Shown: piece after piece, positions 22,421 to 25,344 of the stretch
Layout: the number at the start of each line of letters is the position of its first letter
Numbering within the stretch: position 1 is the first letter of the stretch
NCBI GenBank assembly: GCA_003556835.1
Contig: PWQG01000299.1
Coordinates: forward strand, 1-25,344
From: Gammaproteobacteria bacterium
GTDB taxonomy: Bacteria > Pseudomonadota > Gammaproteobacteria > Pseudomonadales > Pseudohongiellaceae
Direction of reading: 5' to 3'
DNA: 25,344 nt
Notes under the pieces: model-generated
Database searches by the model: none
What the model was told of the DNA's origin: nothing
What the model saw: the letters and a program-made list of their open reading frames with translations, nothing else
Made by a program: the position numbers and the translations under genes

Positions 22421-23628
22421 TTGGAGGCGGGTACAGGAAAGGCGGACCAATACAACTTTTGAAAACTGTCACCAATTTCAATCCAGGTGGTACGGAAGGC
22501 CAGATTCATAATCTTGTCCGCCATCTCGACCGATCCCAGTTCGACGTGCAGTTTGCCTGCCTGAAGAAGTTCGGTCAGTTTCTTTCCGAAGTGCAGGAAT
22601 GGAACATTGCCGTGGAGGAGTTTCCGATCTCGGGATTCTATCGCCCGGACACGTTCCGCCAATTGCTGCGCTTGGCGCATCACATGCATAAGAAGCGCAT
22701 AGAAGTTGCACATAGCTACAATTTCTATGCCAATGTGCTGGCCATACCGGCTGCCCGGTTGGCGGGAGTTCCCCTCGTACTGGCTTCAGTGCGGGACCGC
22801 GGGGTATATCTGACGCCTGCTCAGAAGCACGTGCAGAAACAGGCGTGCAGGATGGCGGATGGTATTCTGGTAAATGCCGATTCCATTCGTGATTGGTTGC
22901 AGGACGAGGGCTATCCTTCGGACCGGATTCACGTCATCAAGAATGGTATCGATCTTGACCTGTATAAGGACGCGAAGACCGATTCAGATGTGAGCGAACA
23001 GTATGGCATCCCATCCGGGGCGCGTTTGGTCATCATGGTGGCGCGACTTAATGCCCAGAAAGGTATTGATGAGTTGTTGTTGGCGGCGGTACCCGTTTTT
23101 CAAGAACTACCGGATGTGCATTTTCTTATTGTCGGTGAGAAGCTCGACTTCAAGGCGAACGTAATTGAGGTAGATACCGATTACCAGAAAGAACTGGAAG
23201 AAAAAACGGTCCAGCTGGGAATCGGTTCCCGCGTTCATTTCGCCGGGCACAGGACCGACGTACCCGGTCTGCTCGCACTCTCAAGCCTGTCTGTTCTGCC
23301 CTCCTATAGTGAAGGTCTGTCAAACACAATACTGGAATCGATGGCCGCAGGCCGGGCTATCGTGGCCACACGCGTCGGTGGTAATCCGGAACTGGTGCAG
23401 GACGGTGTCAATGGATTGTTGATTCCGCCACGCGACCCTGAAGCCCTGGCGTCAGCCATCACTCGTATCCTGTCAGATCCCGGCATGGCAGAAAGGTTTG
23501 GTAGTGAGTCACTTCGTATAGCCAGAACCCGCCACTCCATGACAGGAATGGTTGGGGCCACTGAAGCGCTTTATACATCATTATTGGAGGCAGAAGCATG
23601 CAAGAACCGGCTGCGGCGGGCGAGATGA
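22417..23628 (+). CDS. Glycosyltransferase family 4
   Basis: The 403-residue retaining GT-B enzyme adds a sugar to the growing lipid-linked unit on the cytoplasmic face. The N-terminal domain has NFNPGGTEGQIHNLVRHLD (acceptor side, about 20-38). The C-terminal nucleotide-sugar domain has VARLNAQKGIDELLLA, FAGHRTDVPGLLALSSLSVL and the GT4 E-x7-E motif in EGLSNTILESMAAGRAIVAT, followed by GGNPELVQDG. ATG 22417 overlaps the previous stop by four bases (ATGA), with GGAG 8 bases upstream. The upstream open frame to 22363 is inside the polymerase gene. The donor and linkage cannot be read from sequence. Confidence 0.93.
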   Translation: MIGGGYRKGGPIQLLKTVTNFNPGGTEGQIHNLVRHLDRSQFDVQFACLKKFGQFLSEVQEWNIAVEEFPISGFYRPDTFRQLLRLAHHMHKKRIEVAHSYNFYANVLAIPAARLAGVPLVLASVRDRGVYLTPAQKHVQKQACRMADGILVNADSIRDWLQDEGYPSDRIHVIKNGIDLDLYKDAKTDSDVSEQYGIPSGARLVIMVARLNAQKGIDELLLAAVPVFQELPDVHFLIVGEKLDFKANVIEVDTDYQKELEEKTVQLGIGSRVHFAGHRTDVPGLLALSSLSVLPSYSEGLSNTILESMAAGRAIVATRVGGNPELVQDGVNGLLIPPRDPEALASAITRILSDPGMAERFGSESLRIARTRHSMTGMVGATEALYTSLLEAEACKNRLRRAR

Positions 23629-24773
23629 GTGCAATGACCGCTGAATGGGTGTCCAGTCCTGATGCTTTCGCCAGCATGCAAATGGAATGGAATGACCTCT
23701 TGGTAGAAAGCAGGGCGAATGTGTTGTTTCTAACCTGGGAATGGCAGTACACCTGGTGGCGCACATTCGGCACCGGCCGTCAGCTCGCTATTGTTGTTGT
23801 CCGACGGAACGGGAAGCTGATTGGCGTCGCACCGTTGCTGGTCCGACCCCGGTGCTACTCTCGTTTGATTCCCTACCGGGTATTGGAGTTCATTGGTTCG
23901 GGATCCGCAGGCTCCGACTACCTGGATGTGATCATACGCAAGGGCGAAGAAAACGAAGTGCTGGGTGCCATTGGAAAGCTGATCGATCAACGAGGCATGG
24001 TGTTGGAAGCAAAAGCAGTGATTGCGGAGTATTCCCTGATCAATCGTCTTTCCCGCAGGTTGTCCAATTTTGGTTGGTACACGCGCGAGTCCGGGTTCAG
24101 TAACTGTCCCCGGGTAATCCTGGATGGCCACACTTGGCCCAGTTACATGGCAGGACTGGGAAAATCCCGCGCGGCGGGCTATCGCAGAAAAGAGCGCAGA
24201 ATGAACCGCAACTTCCGGGTGGATCTGGACCAGGTAACTACAGAGGAGCAACGCGATCCGGCCCTCCAGATCCTGTTTGACCTGCATTTGAAGCGTTGGG
24301 AAAACCGTGGCGGGTCCTCTGCATTTCATACCGCGCAATTGCATGAGTTTCATCGGGAGTTCAGCGCCCTTGCATTGGCCAGGGGCTGGTTGCGCCTCTA
24401 TGTGCTCAGGATGGATGGGCGACCGGCCGCTGCTGTGTATGGGTTCTGCTACCAACGTACGTTCTACTATTACCAGGCTGGCTTTGATCCGGAGTTCAAT
24501 CAATCCAGCCCCGGCTTTCTGATGGTGGGAATGACGATTCAACGGGCGATTGAGGAAGGGGTTTTGGTCTACGACTTCTTGCGCGGGGAGGAGCTTTATA
24601 AGTCATTCTGGGCTAATGATCAGCAGGAGTTACTAAGAATCGATGCCTTCCCTTGGCATCTTCGAGGCAGGCTCTGTTCGCGCTCGATGAACATTCGTAA
24701 CCGCGTCAAGGCCCTGGTCCAAAAGAAGATGCCGGAGCCGATACGCTCCAGGATACTCTCTGAAAATTCATGA
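23598..24773 (+). CDS. CelD/BcsL-type GNAT (Acetyltransf_6) protein
   Basis: The 391-residue product belongs to the GNAT/FemAB-like group common in EPS and cellulose loci (CelD/BcsL). It has two related GNAT-like halves: an N-terminal part with FLTWEWQYTWWRTFG and RNGKLIGVAPLLVR, and a C-terminal Acetyltransf_6 domain (about 190-340). The latter has a basic entrance KSRAAGYRRKERRM, LHLKRWENRGG, and RPAAAVYGFCYQRTFYYYQ leading into GFDPEFNQSSPGFLM. DFLRGEELYKSFW near 327-339 is a family hallmark. It may acylate the polymer or a precursor. ATG 23598 has GGAGG 7 bases upstream and overlaps the previous gene by 31 bases; ATG 23625 (ATGA overlap) is the other choice. The activity is not experimentally settled for this family. 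Confidence 0.85.
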   Translation: MQEPAAAGEMSAMTAEWVSSPDAFASMQMEWNDLLVESRANVLFLTWEWQYTWWRTFGTGRQLAIVVVRRNGKLIGVAPLLVRPRCYSRLIPYRVLEFIGSGSAGSDYLDVIIRKGEENEVLGAIGKLIDQRGMVLEAKAVIAEYSLINRLSRRLSNFGWYTRESGFSNCPRVILDGHTWPSYMAGLGKSRAAGYRRKERRMNRNFRVDLDQVTTEEQRDPALQILFDLHLKRWENRGGSSAFHTAQLHEFHREFSALALARGWLRLYVLRMDGRPAAAVYGFCYQRTFYYYQAGFDPEFNQSSPGFLMVGMTIQRAIEEGVLVYDFLRGEELYKSFWANDQQELLRIDAFPWHLRGRLCSRSMNIRNRVKALVQKKMPEPIRSRILSENS

Positions 24774-24798
24774 TGAAAAGGTTTCCAGGAGACAGGGG

Positions 24799-25344
24799 AT
24801 GTTAAAGTCGACAATGCGCAGTCTTATCAAAAGTGGCGGTGCCGCCACCATTCACGGACTTCGGGTCAATCGTCTGCCGGTTTTCGGGAAGGATCAGAGA
24901 AAGTTCCCGTTGATCATCGGATATCACCGTGTGGTGAAGGATTTCGAGTCAGCTTCGCAGCGCTCGATGCCGTCCATGTTGGTCAGTACGGCAATGCTGG
25001 AGGCGCAGCTGGATTGGTTGGCGCGCCACTATGAGTTTGTCTCTCTGGATGAATTGAGATTGTCCGGGCCATCGAGAAGTCCGCGTGGTAAGCGTCCTCA
25101 AGCTGCGATCACCTTTGACGACGGTTACGCCGATTTCTATTGGAATGCGCATCCACTATTACAGAGAAAGGGAATACCGTCTGCCGTATTCGTGGTCAGC
25201 AGTCTGGTGGGAACGGACGGTCTGCAGGTGCATGATGAGCTGTATCTGTTATTGGCCGGTGCGTTTGGGCCCTCTGGTGTATGTCTTGAAGACGCAGGCG
25301 AAAAGTGGCTGGAGGACACGGATGTTGATGGTGTTGCCACCACC
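24799..25344 (+). CDS. Polysaccharide deacetylase (NodB homology), cut by the window end
   Basis: The frame is open from ATG 24799 for 182 codons to the last base, with no stop, so the gene is partial. The protein has IIGYHRVV (about 39-46), then LEAQLDWLARHYEFVSLDEL (quoted in part) and the NodB motif TFDDGYAD at about 104-111. HPLLQRKGIPSAVFVVSS follows at about 116-133. These are the metal-dependent deacetylase signatures, with the first Asp pair visible; later motifs lie beyond the window. It would remove N- or O-acetyl groups from the polymer or an intermediate. AGGAG about 8 bases upstream supports the start, which lies 25 bases after the GNAT gene. The leader has no clear signal peptide. 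Confidence 0.88.
   Translation, partial: MLKSTMRSLIKSGGAATIHGLRVNRLPVFGKDQRKFPLIIGYHRVVKDFESASQRSMPSMLVSTAMLEAQLDWLARHYEFVSLDELRLSGPSRSPRGKRPQAAITFDDGYADFYWNAHPLLQRKGIPSAVFVVSSLVGTDGLQVHDELYLLLAGAFGPSGVCLEDAGEKWLEDTDVDGVATT

Overview
The window looks like a gammaproteobacterial chromosome. The main reason is the gene order initiator tRNA-Met (metY-like), rimP, nusA, infB, rbfA, truB, rpsO, pnp. This is the classic gammaproteobacterial transcription/translation operon, and every protein in it reads as a close relative of the E. coli version. The genus cannot be settled from the sequence alone. Moderately GC-rich coding sequence, PA2778/PA2779-type genes and the style of the exopolysaccharide genes suggest a free-living, non-enteric gammaproteobacterium.

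Region 1 (1-9092, all + strand) is that housekeeping operon. It opens with an initiator tRNA, followed by two intrinsic-terminator hairpins in tandem before rimP, an arrangement that suits attenuation control. It closes with a weak hairpin after rpsO and a strong terminator after pnp. Small departures from the norm are an acidic insertion inside RbfA, a TKVD G4 motif in IF2, and unusual 1:72 and 10:25 positions in the tRNA.

Region 2 (9110-12156, all - strand) is a run of six small envelope genes: a SYLF/Ysc84-domain exported protein, a PA2779-family protein, a PA2778-family C39-like cysteine peptidase lipoprotein with TPR-like repeats, a lipoprotein built from two copies of one module, and two tiny membrane proteins (lmo0937-type and DUF3185-type). 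All six carry signal peptides, lipoboxes or membrane helices. They look like a coexpressed envelope module of unknown function, and this is the best candidate here for an undescribed system. The PA2779-like protein ends in a Gly-Gly plus hydrophobic helix tail and is encoded directly upstream of a C39-like peptidase, so a protease-substrate pair is a reasonable hypothesis. Upstream on the same strand are a Crp/Fnr-family regulator (12308-13063) and a membrane acyltransferase (13120-14184).

Region 3 (14440 to the window end, + strand) is the first part of an exopolysaccharide locus, tightly packed and often overlapping. It encodes an outer-membrane beta-barrel, a Wza-type export protein, a Wzz/GumC-type chain-length protein, a CpsD/CapB-type P-loop ATPase, a polyprenyl-phosphate sugar transferase that starts the repeat unit, a WbpA-like nucleotide-sugar dehydrogenase, a Wzy/O-antigen ligase-like polymerase, a GT4 glycosyltransferase, a CelD/BcsL-type GNAT protein and a polysaccharide deacetylase cut by the window end. 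Together these would make a lipid-linked sugar unit containing a uronic-type sugar, polymerise it in the periplasm, and export and modify it. No flippase and no exosortase is seen in the window, so the locus very likely continues downstream. The divergent acyltransferase may decorate the same polymer.
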